Source: Brevibacillus gelatini
GTDB taxonomy: Bacteria > Bacillota > Bacilli > Brevibacillales > Brevibacillaceae
Reading direction: 5' to 3'
Assembly (NCBI RefSeq): GCF_003710935.1
Contig: NZ_RHHS01000017.1
Coordinates: 310,001-374,000 of the forward strand
DNA length: 64,000 nucleotides
In this document: one piece after another, positions 1-8,992 of the stretch
Position numbering within the stretch: the first letter of the stretch is position 1
Layout of the letters: the number at the start of each line of letters is the position of its first letter
Made by a program: the position numbers and the translations under genes
Notes under the pieces: model-generated
Told to the model about the DNA's origin: nothing
What the model saw: only the letters and a program-made list of their open reading frames with translations
Database searches by the model: none

Positions 1-518
1 CGGACAAAAAGGAACGGGCCGAGCACTACATGCTCCTCGATCTCGGCCGCAACGACGTCGGCAAGGTGTCGGCTTACGGCAGTGTCCGCGTGGAAGAGGC
101 CTTGGTCATTGAAAATTACTCGCATGTGATGCACATGGTGTCGCACGTGACGGGCAAGCTGCGCGAGGGGCTGCACGCCTTTGACGCCCTGCTCAGCGCC
201 TTTCCGGCCGGGACCGTCTCCGGTTCGCCAAAACTGCGGGCGATGGAGATTATCGCCGAGCTGGAACCGGATGCGCGTCACCTGTACGCGGGAGCAATCG
301 GCTACATTTCCTTCGATGGCTCGCTCGACAGCTGTATCACGATCCGGACGTTGTTTTTCCAGGATGGGTACGCACATGTGCAGGCCGGAGCAGGCATCGT
401 TGCCGACTCGATTCCGGCAAACGAATACCAGGAGACAGTGAACAAGGCGGCCGCGATGATCTCGGCCCTGGAAAAAGCAGAACAGCTATTTGTGCGCAAG
501 GAGGTATTGCCATGCTGA
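1..518 (+). CDS. trpE: Anthranilate synthase component I, C-terminal part
   Basis: Only the last ~170 codons are in the window; the frame is open from base 3. TrpE makes anthranilate from chorismate using ammonia from a glutamine amidotransferase partner, the first committed step to tryptophan. The chorismate-binding fold is recognisable from DLGRNDVG near the edge, SGSPKLRAMEII, GAIGYISFDGSLD and the C-terminal AGAGIVADSIPANEYQET. The stop overlaps the start of trpD by 7 bases, so the two are probably translationally coupled. No trpG lies between trpE and trpD, as in Bacillus, where the amidotransferase is encoded in a folate operon. The leader and any TRAP or T-box control lie outside the window. 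Confidence 0.96.
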   Translation, partial: DKKERAEHYMLLDLGRNDVGKVSAYGSVRVEEALVIENYSHVMHMVSHVTGKLREGLHAFDALLSAFPAGTVSGSPKLRAMEIIAELEPDARHLYAGAIGYISFDGSLDSCITIRTLFFQDGYAHVQAGAGIVADSIPANEYQETVNKAAAMISALEKAEQLFVRKEVLPC

Positions 519-1537
519 CCTATGCATTGGAGCAAATTTTGCGGGGAAACGACCTGACGCGGGCAATCGCGGAGGAAGCGATGGGAGAAATCATGGACGG
601 CAAGGCAACGCCCGCCCAGATCGGAGCCTTTTTGGCAAGCATGCGGCTCAAGGGAGAGCAGGTTGAGGAAATCATCGGGTTTGCGAAGGCGATGCGCGCC
701 CGGGCGATGCGTTTTCCAATCGAGATGCCGGGGCTGGTCGATACTTGCGGCACAGGCGGGGACGGCAGCAATACGTTCAATATCTCTACAGCAAGCGCGA
801 TTGTGGCGGCAAGCGATGGCGTGCGGATCGCCAAGCACGGCAACCGGGCTGTGTCGAGCAGAAGCGGCAGTGCAGATGTCCTCGAACAGCTGGGGATTCC
901 GGTCAACCTGTCGCCAAAGGATGCCGCTGACTGCCTGCGCGCCACCAACCTGTGCTTTTTGTTCGCGCCGCTCTATCATCAGGCGATGAAGCATGCAGCA
1001 GGTCCGCGCAAGGAGCTGGCCGTGCGCACCGTATTCAACCTGCTCGGTCCGCTGACCAATCCGGCAAATGCCAGCCATCAGCTCATGGGCGTCTATGACG
1101 TAAAGCTGCTGCCAACTGTCGCGGCTGTCCTGCGCGAGCTGCATGTAGAAAGGGCGCTGGTCGTGGCTGGCTCAGACGGGCTGGATGAGCTGACCGTGAC
1201 GGGAACCAGCCAGATCGCGGAGCTGCGTGACGGCGAGATTCACACGTATGAGATCAATCCGGAACAGTTCGGATTGCACCGCCACGAAAAAGAGGCGCTG
1301 CGCGGCGGAGACGCAGTCGAAAACGCGGCAATCATTCGCGATGTATTCGCTGGCAAGCGCGGTGCAGCGCGCGACATCGTGCTCCTGAATGCAGGAGCGA
1401 TTCTCTACCTGGCTGATCGCGTCCGCTCGATTGAAGCAGGCGTGATCCGGGCAGCGGAGCTGATTGACGACGGCCTCGTCATGCGCAAGCTGGAACATAT
1501 ACAGCAAATTGCAGGAGGGATGATTCATGCTTCATAA
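512..1537 (+). CDS. trpD: Anthranilate phosphoribosyltransferase
   Basis: Transfers the phosphoribosyl group of PRPP to anthranilate, the second step of tryptophan synthesis. The 341-residue length is normal. The PRPP-binding glycine loop GTGGDGSNTFN is at residues 80-90 and the family motif KHGNRAVSSRSGS at 108-120. The start ATG lies inside the last codons of trpE, behind an AAGGAGG Shine-Dalgarno sequence. The end overlaps trpC by 11 bases. It stands alone with no fused TrpG domain, as is usual in Bacillales. Confidence 0.97.
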   Translation: MLTYALEQILRGNDLTRAIAEEAMGEIMDGKATPAQIGAFLASMRLKGEQVEEIIGFAKAMRARAMRFPIEMPGLVDTCGTGGDGSNTFNISTASAIVAASDGVRIAKHGNRAVSSRSGSADVLEQLGIPVNLSPKDAADCLRATNLCFLFAPLYHQAMKHAAGPRKELAVRTVFNLLGPLTNPANASHQLMGVYDVKLLPTVAAVLRELHVERALVVAGSDGLDELTVTGTSQIAELRDGEIHTYEINPEQFGLHRHEKEALRGGDAVENAAIIRDVFAGKRGAARDIVLLNAGAILYLADRVRSIEAGVIRAAELIDDGLVMRKLEHIQQIAGGMIHAS

Positions 1538-2336
1538 AATCGTGGAAAAGAAACGTGAGGAAATCGCCCGCCTGCAAAAAGAGACGACGGTAGCTGCCTT
1601 GCTGCAGCAAGCCAAAGCGCAAGAGCCTCCACGCGGCTTTCGCCAGGCGCTGGTACAAAGTGCGCGTCCCGTCAGTGTGATCGCGGAAGTGAAAAAGGCT
1701 TCGCCGTCCAAAGGGCTGATTCGCCCGGACTTTGATCCGCTCGCGATTGCGCGGTCGTATCAGGAGGCTGAGGCCGAGTGCTTGTCCGTCTTGACCGACG
1801 AATCTTTTTTTCAGGGCAGTCTTGCGTATTTGCAGGGCATTCGCGAAGCCGTAGACCGTCCGTTGTTGCGCAAAGATTTTCTCATCGAAGAGATTCAGGT
1901 AGTGGAAGCGCGGGCAGCCGGAGCGGATTGCATCTTGCTTATCGCAGCGATTCTCACGCACGAGCAACTGCGGCATCTGTCCCAGACGGCAGAAGAGCTT
2001 GGGATGGATGTCCTCGTCGAAGTGCACGACAAGCGCGAATGCGAGCTTGTTTTCCGCGCGATGGAGCCGAAGCTGCTCGGAATCAATAACCGCAACCTGC
2101 ATACGTTTCAGACCGATCTCGCTGTGACGCACAACTTGCTTGCCGAACTGCCTGCTTCCCTGACGGTGGTCAGTGAAAGCGGCATTTCTTCTGCGGCGGA
2201 TGTGGAAAACGTCAGACAGGCAGGGGCACGCGCGGTTTTGGTCGGCGAGCATTTCATGCGCCAGCCTGATGTGAAGCAGGCCGTTCTCGATCTGGTCGGA
2301 GCCGCGCAAGGCGGCAAGGCGGGGGTGAGCTTGTGA
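1527..2336 (+). CDS. trpC: Indole-3-glycerol phosphate synthase
   Basis: Closes the ring of carboxyphenylaminodeoxyribulose phosphate to give indole-3-glycerol phosphate. The 269-residue single-domain TIM barrel carries the expected EVKKASPSKG segment near residues 54-63, the VLTDESFFQGS and RKDFLIE strands, GINNRNL and SESGI. It is separate from trpF, unlike the fused enterobacterial enzyme. Its start lies inside trpD behind GGAGG, and it overlaps trpF by 4 bases, so this is a tightly packed polycistron. Confidence 0.97.
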   Translation: MLHKIVEKKREEIARLQKETTVAALLQQAKAQEPPRGFRQALVQSARPVSVIAEVKKASPSKGLIRPDFDPLAIARSYQEAEAECLSVLTDESFFQGSLAYLQGIREAVDRPLLRKDFLIEEIQVVEARAAGADCILLIAAILTHEQLRHLSQTAEELGMDVLVEVHDKRECELVFRAMEPKLLGINNRNLHTFQTDLAVTHNLLAELPASLTVVSESGISSAADVENVRQAGARAVLVGEHFMRQPDVKQAVLDLVGAAQGGKAGVSL

Positions 2337-3004
2337 CCCGGCTGAAAATTTGCGGGATCAAGCACGAAAAGACGCTTGCGCTGTTAAAAGAGCTCAGGGT
2401 CGACTATGTGGGACTGGTGTTTGCCCCAAGCAAGCGGAGGGTAGACGCGAAAACGGCAGGGAGACTGCTCGCTGCCGTTCCCGGCCACCCGCCGGCTGTC
2501 GGCGTGTTTGTCAATCCGACGATGGAGGAGCTGGATGAAGTGCTGAGAGAAGCACCGCTGTCTGTCATTCAGCTGCACGGTCAGGAGACGCCGGAATTTT
2601 GCCGACAAGTTCGCGAACGGTTTTCGGTGTCAGTATGGAAAGCCTTGGCTGTCGGCGGCGATACGGATGCTGCCAAGGCGCTGGAAGCGTATCGGGGAAT
2701 CGTGAGCGCCTTTTTGTTCGATACGTACGACCCGGCACAGGCAGGAGGTACCGGGAAAAAGTTTTCGTGGGAACAAATTCCGCAGTTACAAGTGAAATGC
2801 AAGGACGCAGACTGCATCATCGCAGGCGGGATTCATGCAGAAAACGTAGCCGAACTGATCGGCACGTACCAGCCTGCCATGATCGACGTGTCCAGCGGAG
2901 TAGAGACGGATGGAGAGAAAGACGGAGAAAAGATAAAAAAACTGGTGGAGAGGGTGAAGGCGCATGCCAAGCAATATACAGACAACCACGCGGGTCGTGC
3001 CTGA
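2333..3004 (+). CDS. trpF: Phosphoribosylanthranilate isomerase
   Basis: Catalyses the Amadori rearrangement between the TrpD and TrpC steps. KICGIK at residues 5-10 contains the catalytic cysteine; [11 protein letters not shown] and VIQLHGQE follow as in other TrpF proteins. It starts with GTG in a 4-base overlap with trpC. The 223-residue protein runs slightly past the core barrel, and its end overlaps the trpB start by about 41 bases, an unusually long overlap for this operon. Confidence 0.96.
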   Translation: MTRLKICGIKHEKTLALLKELRVDYVGLVFAPSKRRVDAKTAGRLLAAVPGHPPAVGVFVNPTMEELDEVLREAPLSVIQLHGQETPEFCRQVRERFSVSVWKALAVGGDTDAAKALEAYRGIVSAFLFDTYDPAQAGGTGKKFSWEQIPQLQVKCKDADCIIAGGIHAENVAELIGTYQPAMIDVSSGVETDGEKDGEKIKKLVERVKAHAKQYTDNHAGRA

Positions 3005-4196
3005 CGAGAACGGACGGTTTGGCGCATTCGGTGGAAAATACGTGCCGGAGACACTGATGAATGCTTTGCACGAGCTGGAGACTGCTTTTGAGGAAGCGCG
3101 ACGTGATCCTCAGTTCGCAGCGGAGCTGAACGAACTGCTCAATAAATACGCGGGTCGCCCGACACCATTGACGTATGCGGAGCGGCTGACGGAGGCGCTC
3201 GGCGGGGCGCAAATTTACCTCAAGCGCGAAGACCTCAATCATACCGGGGCGCACAAGCTGAACAACGCGCTCGGACAAGCGCTTCTGGCAAAGCGCATGG
3301 GCAAAAAAGCGATTATTGCGGAGACGGGAGCGGGGCAGCACGGCGTTGCCAGCGCTACTGTTGCCGCGAAGCTCGGGCTGTCCTGCAAAGTGTTCATGGG
3401 CGAGGAAGACATTCGCCGCCAGTCGCTGAACGTCTTTCGCATGAAGCTGTTGGGAGCGGAAGTCATTCCGGCTGTATCCGGCTCGCGGACATTGAAGGAC
3501 GCGACGAACGAGGCGATTCGCCATTGGGTCTCGCACGTAGAGGAAACGTTTTACGTGATTGGTTCGGTTGTCGGCCCTCATCCGTATCCGTACATGGTGC
3601 GCGAATTCCAGAAAATTATCGGGGAGGAGACGCGCCAGCAAATTTTGCAGCAGCTCGGCAAGCTGCCAGACGAAGTAGTCGCCTGCGTAGGCGGCGGCAG
3701 CAATGCGATCGGGATGTTTTATCCGTTCATTCAGGATGAGTCAGTTGCGCTTCGCGGCGTGGAAGCAGCAGGAAAAGGAATCGGTACAGACAAGCATGCC
3801 GCGACCTTGACGCTTGGACGCCCAGGCGTGATTCACGGCTCGCTCACCTACTTGCTGCAGGATGAGCACGGACAGGTGCAGGAAGCGCACTCCATCTCGG
3901 CGGGGCTGGACTATCCGGGCGTCGGTCCGGAGCATGCCTATTTGAAAGATACTGGGAGAGTGACGTATACGTCCGTAACCGATGCGGAGGCACTTGCGGC
4001 CGTCGAGCTTTTGTGCCGCACCGAAGGAATCATTCCTGCACTGGAGAGCGCCCACGCGATTGCTGAGGTCATGAAGCGCGCTCCGCAAATGTCGCCGGAG
4101 AAGATCATCGTCATCTGCCTGTCGGGACGCGGGGACAAAGACGTACTGACCATTCAGGAAGCCCTGGCGGAGCGCACAGAAGGGGGAGAGGCATGA
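2964..4196 (+). CDS. trpB: Tryptophan synthase beta chain
   Basis: PLP enzyme that condenses indole with serine, working in an alpha2-beta2 complex with TrpA. In the 410-residue protein the PLP lysine is K98 in [12 protein letters not shown], and the phosphate-binding GGGSNAIG loop is at 243-250. The N-terminal [17 protein letters not shown] segment is typical of TrpB1, the form that pairs with TrpA. The chosen ATG lies within the end of trpF behind GGAGAGGG. Its stop overlaps the trpA start by 4 bases. Confidence 0.97.
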   Translation: MPSNIQTTTRVVPDENGRFGAFGGKYVPETLMNALHELETAFEEARRDPQFAAELNELLNKYAGRPTPLTYAERLTEALGGAQIYLKREDLNHTGAHKLNNALGQALLAKRMGKKAIIAETGAGQHGVASATVAAKLGLSCKVFMGEEDIRRQSLNVFRMKLLGAEVIPAVSGSRTLKDATNEAIRHWVSHVEETFYVIGSVVGPHPYPYMVREFQKIIGEETRQQILQQLGKLPDEVVACVGGGSNAIGMFYPFIQDESVALRGVEAAGKGIGTDKHAATLTLGRPGVIHGSLTYLLQDEHGQVQEAHSISAGLDYPGVGPEHAYLKDTGRVTYTSVTDAEALAAVELLCRTEGIIPALESAHAIAEVMKRAPQMSPEKIIVICLSGRGDKDVLTIQEALAERTEGGEA

Positions 4197-5017
4197 TGAC
4201 GACAACTGCAACGAACCGAATTGACCGTCTGTTTGCGGACCGCAGCCGCAAGCTGTTTATCCCGTTTATTACTGTCGGAGATCCGACGCCGGAAGCGACG
4301 TTTCACCTCGTGCGCGCGATGGTGGACGCCGGAGCTGACATCATCGAACTGGGCGTTCCGTATTCCGATCCGTTGGCAGATGGCCCGACGATTCAGCGTG
4401 CTTCGCAACGGGCGCTGCAACACGGCGTGTCGATAGCAGACGCCTTGCAGCTGGTGTCCCGCTTGCGAGAGTCGGGGGTAGAAGCGGGCATCGTCCTGTT
4501 TTCGTACTTCAACCCCGTCCTGCAATACGGCATCGAACGCTTTTTCGCCGACCTGGCCGCGCATGGTGCAGACGGCGTCGTCATCCCGGATTTGCCGATT
4601 GAAGAAAACGGCCCAGCTGTGGCCGCCGCAAAACAAAACGGCCTTCACGTCATTTCGCTGGTTGCGCCAACGTCTGATACGCGGATCAAAACGATCGGGG
4701 AGCAGGCGACAGGCTTTCTCTACTGTGTCTCGTCGCTCGGTGTGACGGGAGCGCGGGCAGAACTGCGCGAAGACTTGGCGGACTTTTTGCAGCGGGTAAA
4801 AGCGAGCACGACGGCGCCGACTGCTGTCGGATTCGGCATTTCTACTCCAGAACAGGTGCGGGCCGTAGCGTCGCATACAGACGGCGTGATCGTGGGCAGT
4901 GCGATTGTGCAGGAGATTGAGAAGCACCAGGACCAACTGAAAGATCCAGCTCACATGCCGGAAGCTGTTGAAAAAATAAAAACGTTTGTACAACAGTTGG
5001 TGAGTGCGCTACAATAG
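4193..5017 (+). CDS. trpA: Tryptophan synthase alpha chain
   Basis: Cleaves indole-3-glycerol phosphate to indole, which is channelled to TrpB. This is a 274-residue TIM barrel. The catalytic glutamate is E52 in [10 protein letters not shown] and the aspartate is D63 in [11 protein letters not shown]. The ATG is in a 4-base overlap with trpB behind GGGGAGAGG. It is the last tryptophan gene; hisC follows after 29 bases with no terminator between, as in the B. subtilis supraoperon. Confidence 0.97.
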   Translation: MMTTTATNRIDRLFADRSRKLFIPFITVGDPTPEATFHLVRAMVDAGADIIELGVPYSDPLADGPTIQRASQRALQHGVSIADALQLVSRLRESGVEAGIVLFSYFNPVLQYGIERFFADLAAHGADGVVIPDLPIEENGPAVAAAKQNGLHVISLVAPTSDTRIKTIGEQATGFLYCVSSLGVTGARAELREDLADFLQRVKASTTAPTAVGFGISTPEQVRAVASHTDGVIVGSAIVQEIEKHQDQLKDPAHMPEAVEKIKTFVQQLVSALQ

Positions 5018-5046
5018 TGGGAAAAACGTGACTGGAGTGAACGTGG

Positions 5047-6141
5047 ATGCAACCGAAACAACGCATACTCAATGCCCCTGTTTATCAGCCAGGGAAGCCT
5101 ATTGAAGATGTCAAACGGGAGTTTGGTTTGACAGAAGTAATCAAGCTGGCGTCCAACGAGAATCCTTACGGCTGCTCGCCTAAGGCGAAGGCGGCCATTG
5201 CGGAGCAACTGGACAGTCTCGCTCTTTACCCGGATGGCGCAAGTCTCAGCCTGCGCTGGGATTTGGCTGAATTCCTTGGCGTGAAGCCCGGTCAACTCAT
5301 TTTCGGAAATGGTTCCGATGAAAATTTGCTGATGATTGCTCGCGCTTTTTTGAGTGAAGGCACGAATACAGTCATGGCTACCCCTACCTTTTCCCAATAT
5401 CGCTCCAACGCGATTATCGAAGGGGCAGAGCTGATCGAGGTTCCGCTGAAAAACGGCGTTCACGATCTGGAAGCGATGGCAGCAGCCATCAACGAAAAGA
5501 CGAAAGTGGTCTGGGTATGTAATCCAAACAACCCGTCCGGCACCATCGTGACTGCGAAAGAGCTGGAAGCGTTCCTGGAAAAAGTGCCGCGCAGCGTTCT
5601 CGTTGTGCTGGATGAAGCTTATTACGAGTATGTTGTTGATCCGGAATATCCACAAACTGTTCCGCTGCTCGATCAGTATCCGAATCTGATTATTTTGCGG
5701 ACGTTCTCCAAAATTTACGGTCTGGCATCGCTGCGCGTCGGCTACGGCATCGCTTCCGAAGAGCTGGTGTCTGCGTTGGAGCACGTGCGCGAGCCGTTCA
5801 ACACAGGGGCGCTTGGTCAAGTAGCAGCTCGCGCGGCTCTGCACGATCAGGAGTTCGTTGTCACGTGCCGCGAGCGCAACCGCGAAGGGCTGAAGCAGTT
5901 GACAGACGCTTTTGACGAGTGGGGACTTTCGTACTTCCCGTCGCAGACCAACTTCATCCTGGTCGACCTGAAAAAAGATTCGGATGAAGTGTTCAAAAAG
6001 CTGCTGGCACAGGGCATCATCGTGCGTTCGGGAAATGCCCTCGGCTTCCCTGGATACCAGCGGATCACTGTGGGAACCAAAGAGCAGAACGAAAAGCTGT
6101 TGTCTGTGTTGAAAGAAATTGTGACTGGCGCATTGAAATAA
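5047..6141 (+). CDS. hisC: Histidinol-phosphate / aromatic aminotransferase
   Basis: Class I/II PLP aminotransferase. In Bacillus the enzyme at this position serves both histidine synthesis and the final transamination of phenylalanine and tyrosine; that dual role is carried over from the family, not shown here. In the 364 residues, LASNENPYG is near 34, the PLP lysine is K222 in [13 protein letters not shown] and the substrate-carboxylate arginine is R230. The ATG is preceded by GGAGTGA. A clear hairpin terminator begins six bases after the stop, so tyrA may be partly uncoupled. Confidence 0.95.
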   Translation: MQPKQRILNAPVYQPGKPIEDVKREFGLTEVIKLASNENPYGCSPKAKAAIAEQLDSLALYPDGASLSLRWDLAEFLGVKPGQLIFGNGSDENLLMIARAFLSEGTNTVMATPTFSQYRSNAIIEGAELIEVPLKNGVHDLEAMAAAINEKTKVVWVCNPNNPSGTIVTAKELEAFLEKVPRSVLVVLDEAYYEYVVDPEYPQTVPLLDQYPNLIILRTFSKIYGLASLRVGYGIASEELVSALEHVREPFNTGALGQVAARAALHDQEFVVTCRERNREGLKQLTDAFDEWGLSYFPSQTNFILVDLKKDSDEVFKKLLAQGIIVRSGNALGFPGYQRITVGTKEQNEKLLSVLKEIVTGALK

Positions 6142-6146
6142 CGGTC

Positions 6147-6177
6147 AAAAGATGCCGGGCGAACCCCGGCATCTTTG
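6147..6177 (+). terminator. Intrinsic terminator after hisC
   Basis: Perfect 9-bp stem GATGCCGGG/CCCGGCATC with a 5-base loop, flanked by AAAA before and TTTGT after. It lies between hisC and tyrA, so it probably ends or attenuates transcription from the trp genes. Confidence 0.8.
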
Positions 6178-6209
6178 TCTACGCAAACAAGGAAGGATAG
6201 GAACTGGAG

Positions 6210-7313
6210 ATGAAAAAAATCACCATCGCTGTAATCGGAGTCGGATTGATCGGCGGTTCGATCGCTTTGTCGATGCGACGGGACCCCAATATTCGGGTCG
6301 TCGGTTACGATGTACGTCAGGAACCTTTGGATAAAGCGTTGACCCTTGGAGTCATTCATGCGGGCACGACTGATTTGCAGACGGCCGTCCGGGAAGCGAA
6401 TGTCATTTTTCTCGCCTCACCCGTAGAGCAGATCGTGGCCACCTTGCCGTTGCTCAAAGACATGGAGCTGCAGCCAGATGTCATCGTGACAGACGTGGGC
6501 AGCACCAAATCCGGTATCGTGAGACACGCTGTTGAGGTCATTTCGGAGCGCGTGACGTTTATCGGGGGACACCCGATGGCAGGCTCGCACAAGTCAGGGG
6601 TCGAGGCAGCTTCCGACAGGCTTCTCGAAAACGCCTACTACGTATTGACTCCGGCACCGGGCACTCCGCCTGAAAAAGTGGAGCGCTTGACCGAGTTGCT
6701 GTCGCTGACACGGGCAAAAGTCGTGCAAATGGACGCCGATACCCACGATCAGGTGGTGGGCGCGGTCAGTCACTTCCCGCACGTGCTGGCATCTGCGCTG
6801 GTCAATCTAGTGGCAAACTACGATGAGGAAAACGCCTGGCATTCACGCCTGGCGGCAGGAGGCTTCCGCGACATTACGCGCATCGCGTCCAGCAATCCGC
6901 GAATGTGGCGTGACGTGCTGTTGCAAAACCGTGAGCCTCTCTTGAAAATCGCCAAAGACTGGACAAAGGCGCTCGAGGATGTCATTGAGCTTGTGGAAGA
7001 GGGCGATCCGGAAGGAATTGAACGGTTCTTCCAGACTGCGCGCGACTTCCGCGACGGCTTGCCGGAACGTAAAACCGGAGCATTGCCGCCGCTGAACGAC
7101 TTGTACATCGACATTCCCGACCATCCGGGAGAGATTGGACGGATCACGACGCTTTTGGGGGCAAAGCAGATCAACATTACCAACCTGCAAATCAGGGAGA
7201 CGCGAGAAGACATATACGGAGCGCTGCGCATCACCTTCCACTCCCAGGAGGAAATGGAAAAAGGGGAGGAACTTCTGCGCTTTTTCGATTACAATGTATA
7301 CAGGCGTCCATGA
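6210..7313 (+). CDS. tyrA: Prephenate dehydrogenase with C-terminal ACT domain
   Basis: Converts prephenate to 4-hydroxyphenylpyruvate with NAD, the committed step to tyrosine. The N-terminal dinucleotide-binding glycine motif GVGLIGGS is at residues 10-17, followed by TDVGSTKSGI and GGHPMAGSHKSG, a family signature. From about residue 297 (DLYIDIPDHPGEIG) an ACT regulatory domain runs to the end at 367, consistent with amino acid feedback. The ATG sits behind AAGGAAGGA. The gene follows a terminator but no strong promoter is obvious in the short gap. Confidence 0.96.
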   Translation: MKKITIAVIGVGLIGGSIALSMRRDPNIRVVGYDVRQEPLDKALTLGVIHAGTTDLQTAVREANVIFLASPVEQIVATLPLLKDMELQPDVIVTDVGSTKSGIVRHAVEVISERVTFIGGHPMAGSHKSGVEAASDRLLENAYYVLTPAPGTPPEKVERLTELLSLTRAKVVQMDADTHDQVVGAVSHFPHVLASALVNLVANYDEENAWHSRLAAGGFRDITRIASSNPRMWRDVLLQNREPLLKIAKDWTKALEDVIELVEEGDPEGIERFFQTARDFRDGLPERKTGALPPLNDLYIDIPDHPGEIGRITTLLGAKQINITNLQIRETREDIYGALRITFHSQEEMEKGEELLRFFDYNVYRRP

Positions 7314-7396
7314 GTTATTTTTATACAAACACGCTTTACAACGAAGACGCTTCACAGCATGACTGATTGCGAATAGAGAAAAAGGGGAGTGGAACT

Positions 7397-8680
7397 GTGC
7401 TTCGAGTTCGTCAAGCCAAAAAAATTGCAGGGACCGTGCGTGTTCCAGGAGATAAATCCATATCGCACCGTGCTGTCATGTTCGGTGCGCTGGCAGAAGG
7501 TGTTACGACGATTGAAGGCTTTTTGCCCGGCGCTGATTGTCTGAGCACGATCAGTTGCTTCCGGCGCATGGGCATCGAGATTGAGCAGCAAGGCGACAAA
7601 GTGACCGTCTACGGAAAAGGCTGGTACGGTCTGCAGGAGCCTGAGCAGCATCTCGATGTGGGCAACTCCGGGACGACGATCCGTTTGATGTCCGGGATTA
7701 TGGCGACACAGCCTTTTCACGTCGTGCTGGAAGGCGATGAGTCGATTGCCAAACGCCCGATGCGCCGTGTGATCGGACCGCTGCGCCAGATGGGAGCGAA
7801 AATTGACGGCAGAAAAGACGGGGAGTTTACGCCGCTTTCCATTCGCGGCGGCAAGCTGGAGGGGATTGCTTACCAGTCTCCGGTAGCCAGCGCACAGGTC
7901 AAGTCGGCGATTTTGCTTGCAGGCTTGCAGGCGAACGGCGTGACCAGCGTCACGGAGCCGCATCTGTCCCGCGACCACACCGAGCGCATGCTGCAAGCAT
8001 TTGGCGTCTCTGTCGTGCGCGACGGGCTGACGGTATCCGTGGAGGGCGGACAAAAACTGACAGGACGAGCAATCTCTGTGCCAGGGGATATTTCCTCAGC
8101 TGCGTTTTTGATTGCAGCGGTCATGGTCGTTCCCGGCAGCTCGCTGTTGATTGAAAATGTCGGAGTCAATCCGAGCCGCACCGGGATTATCGATGTGGTC
8201 AAGGCGATGGGCGGCCGTCTGGAGCTGCTTAATGAGCGCGTCGTAAATGAAGAGCCGGTTGCCGATTTGCTCGTGACCCATTCACAGCTGCACGGCATCG
8301 AGATCGCCGGCGATATGATTCCGCGGCTGATCGACGAGATTCCGGTGATTGCGGTCATGGCGACCCAGGCAAAAGGCAAGACGGTGATCCGCGACGCGGA
8401 AGAGCTGAAGGTCAAAGAAACCGACCGCATCGCGACTGTCGCAAGCCAGCTTTCCAAGTTTGGCGGTCGTGTTACCCCGACCGAGGACGGAATGATTATC
8501 GAAGGTGAGACAGCGCTGACAGGTGCGGTTATCGACAGCATGGGCGACCACCGCATTGGTATGGCGATGGCGATTGCCGGGCTTTCGGCAACGGGCGAGA
8601 CGGGAATCGAAAACGAGGAAGCGATCAATGTATCGTTCCCTGGATTCGAGGAACTGCTTGCCAGCATCTGCCAACAATAG
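7397..8680 (+). CDS. aroA: 5-enolpyruvylshikimate-3-phosphate synthase
   Basis: Transfers enolpyruvyl from PEP to shikimate-3-phosphate in the shikimate pathway (named aroE in older Bacillus literature). A TTG at 7367 is in frame, but the GTG at 7397 has AAAGGGGAG at good spacing and gives the usual N-terminus, for 427 residues. PGDKSISHR is at 17-25; [16 protein letters not shown] and NPSRTG follow. The DKS and SAQxK patterns fit class II enzymes, a class known for glyphosate tolerance; tolerance itself is not tested here. It ends at a strong terminator. Confidence 0.95.
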   Translation: MLRVRQAKKIAGTVRVPGDKSISHRAVMFGALAEGVTTIEGFLPGADCLSTISCFRRMGIEIEQQGDKVTVYGKGWYGLQEPEQHLDVGNSGTTIRLMSGIMATQPFHVVLEGDESIAKRPMRRVIGPLRQMGAKIDGRKDGEFTPLSIRGGKLEGIAYQSPVASAQVKSAILLAGLQANGVTSVTEPHLSRDHTERMLQAFGVSVVRDGLTVSVEGGQKLTGRAISVPGDISSAAFLIAAVMVVPGSSLLIENVGVNPSRTGIIDVVKAMGGRLELLNERVVNEEPVADLLVTHSQLHGIEIAGDMIPRLIDEIPVIAVMATQAKGKTVIRDAEELKVKETDRIATVASQLSKFGGRVTPTEDGMIIEGETALTGAVIDSMGDHRIGMAMAIAGLSATGETGIENEEAINVSFPGFEELLASICQQ

Positions 8681-8689
8681 AACAGACGA

Positions 8690-8735
8690 AAAGGAGCCTG
8701 CCGCTCGCAAATCGGCGGGCTCCTTCGCCTGTTTG
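8690..8735 (+). terminator. Intrinsic terminator of the aromatic operon
   Basis: A 13-bp stem (8691-8703 with 8713-8725, one G-U pair) with a 9-base loop begins 10 bases after the aroA stop. The U-rich part is modest (CGCCTGTTT). Confidence 0.75.
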
Positions 8736-8787
8736 CCAACTGTCCTGAAATCTTTGCAGGGGGTTGGCGCTTTTTAGTAAAAATGAT

Positions 8788-8816
8788 TTGACAAGCGCTT
8801 TCATTCCGTTTATTAT
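8788..8816 (+). promoter_or_regulatory. Near-consensus sigma-A promoter
   Basis: TTGACA at 8788-8793, a 17-base spacer, and TATTAT at 8811-8816. It faces the degenerate amidohydrolase gene, but a terminator lies between them (8877-8922). The spacer contains the palindrome AAGCGCTT. Confidence 0.75.
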
Positions 8817-8861
8817 AAAACTACAGTATGGTTTCTCTCCACTCCTATCCAATAATATAAT

Positions 8862-8877
8862 TAGCACACGTGTGCTA
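8862..8877. repeat. Perfect 16-bp palindrome in the leader
   Basis: TAGCACACGTGTGCTA reads the same on both strands. It sits downstream of the promoter at 8788-8816 and touches the first base of the terminator stem at 8877. It could be an operator or an RNA hairpin competing with the terminator. Confidence 0.7.
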
Positions 8878-8922
8878 CCGCTGTTTGAATGCGCTTACAA
8901 TCAACAGCGGTCTTTTTTTTTT
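8877..8922 (+). terminator. Leader terminator before the amidohydrolase-like gene
   Basis: The stem ACCGCTGTT(T)GA pairs with TCAACAGCGGT around a 12-base loop and is followed by CT10, one of the best intrinsic terminators in the window. It ends about 70 bases before the start codon at 8993, so transcripts from the upstream promoter would be about 100 bases long unless they read through. Confidence 0.8.
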
Positions 8923-8992
8923 GTCATTTTTTCCTTGTCCCGGCATATGCTCGTACAAATTGCAGCTCGATGCCAGCCAGGAGGGGACAAGC

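Noticed and set aside
8788-8804. A CcpA cre site overlapping the promoter (AAGCGCTTTCA).
   Set aside because: The right half fits but the left half has at least two mismatches in the conserved positions.
8870-8992. An N-terminal extension of the amidohydrolase-like protein.
   Set aside because: It would run through the leader terminator and has no ribosome site; the ATG at 8993 has AGGAGGGG.
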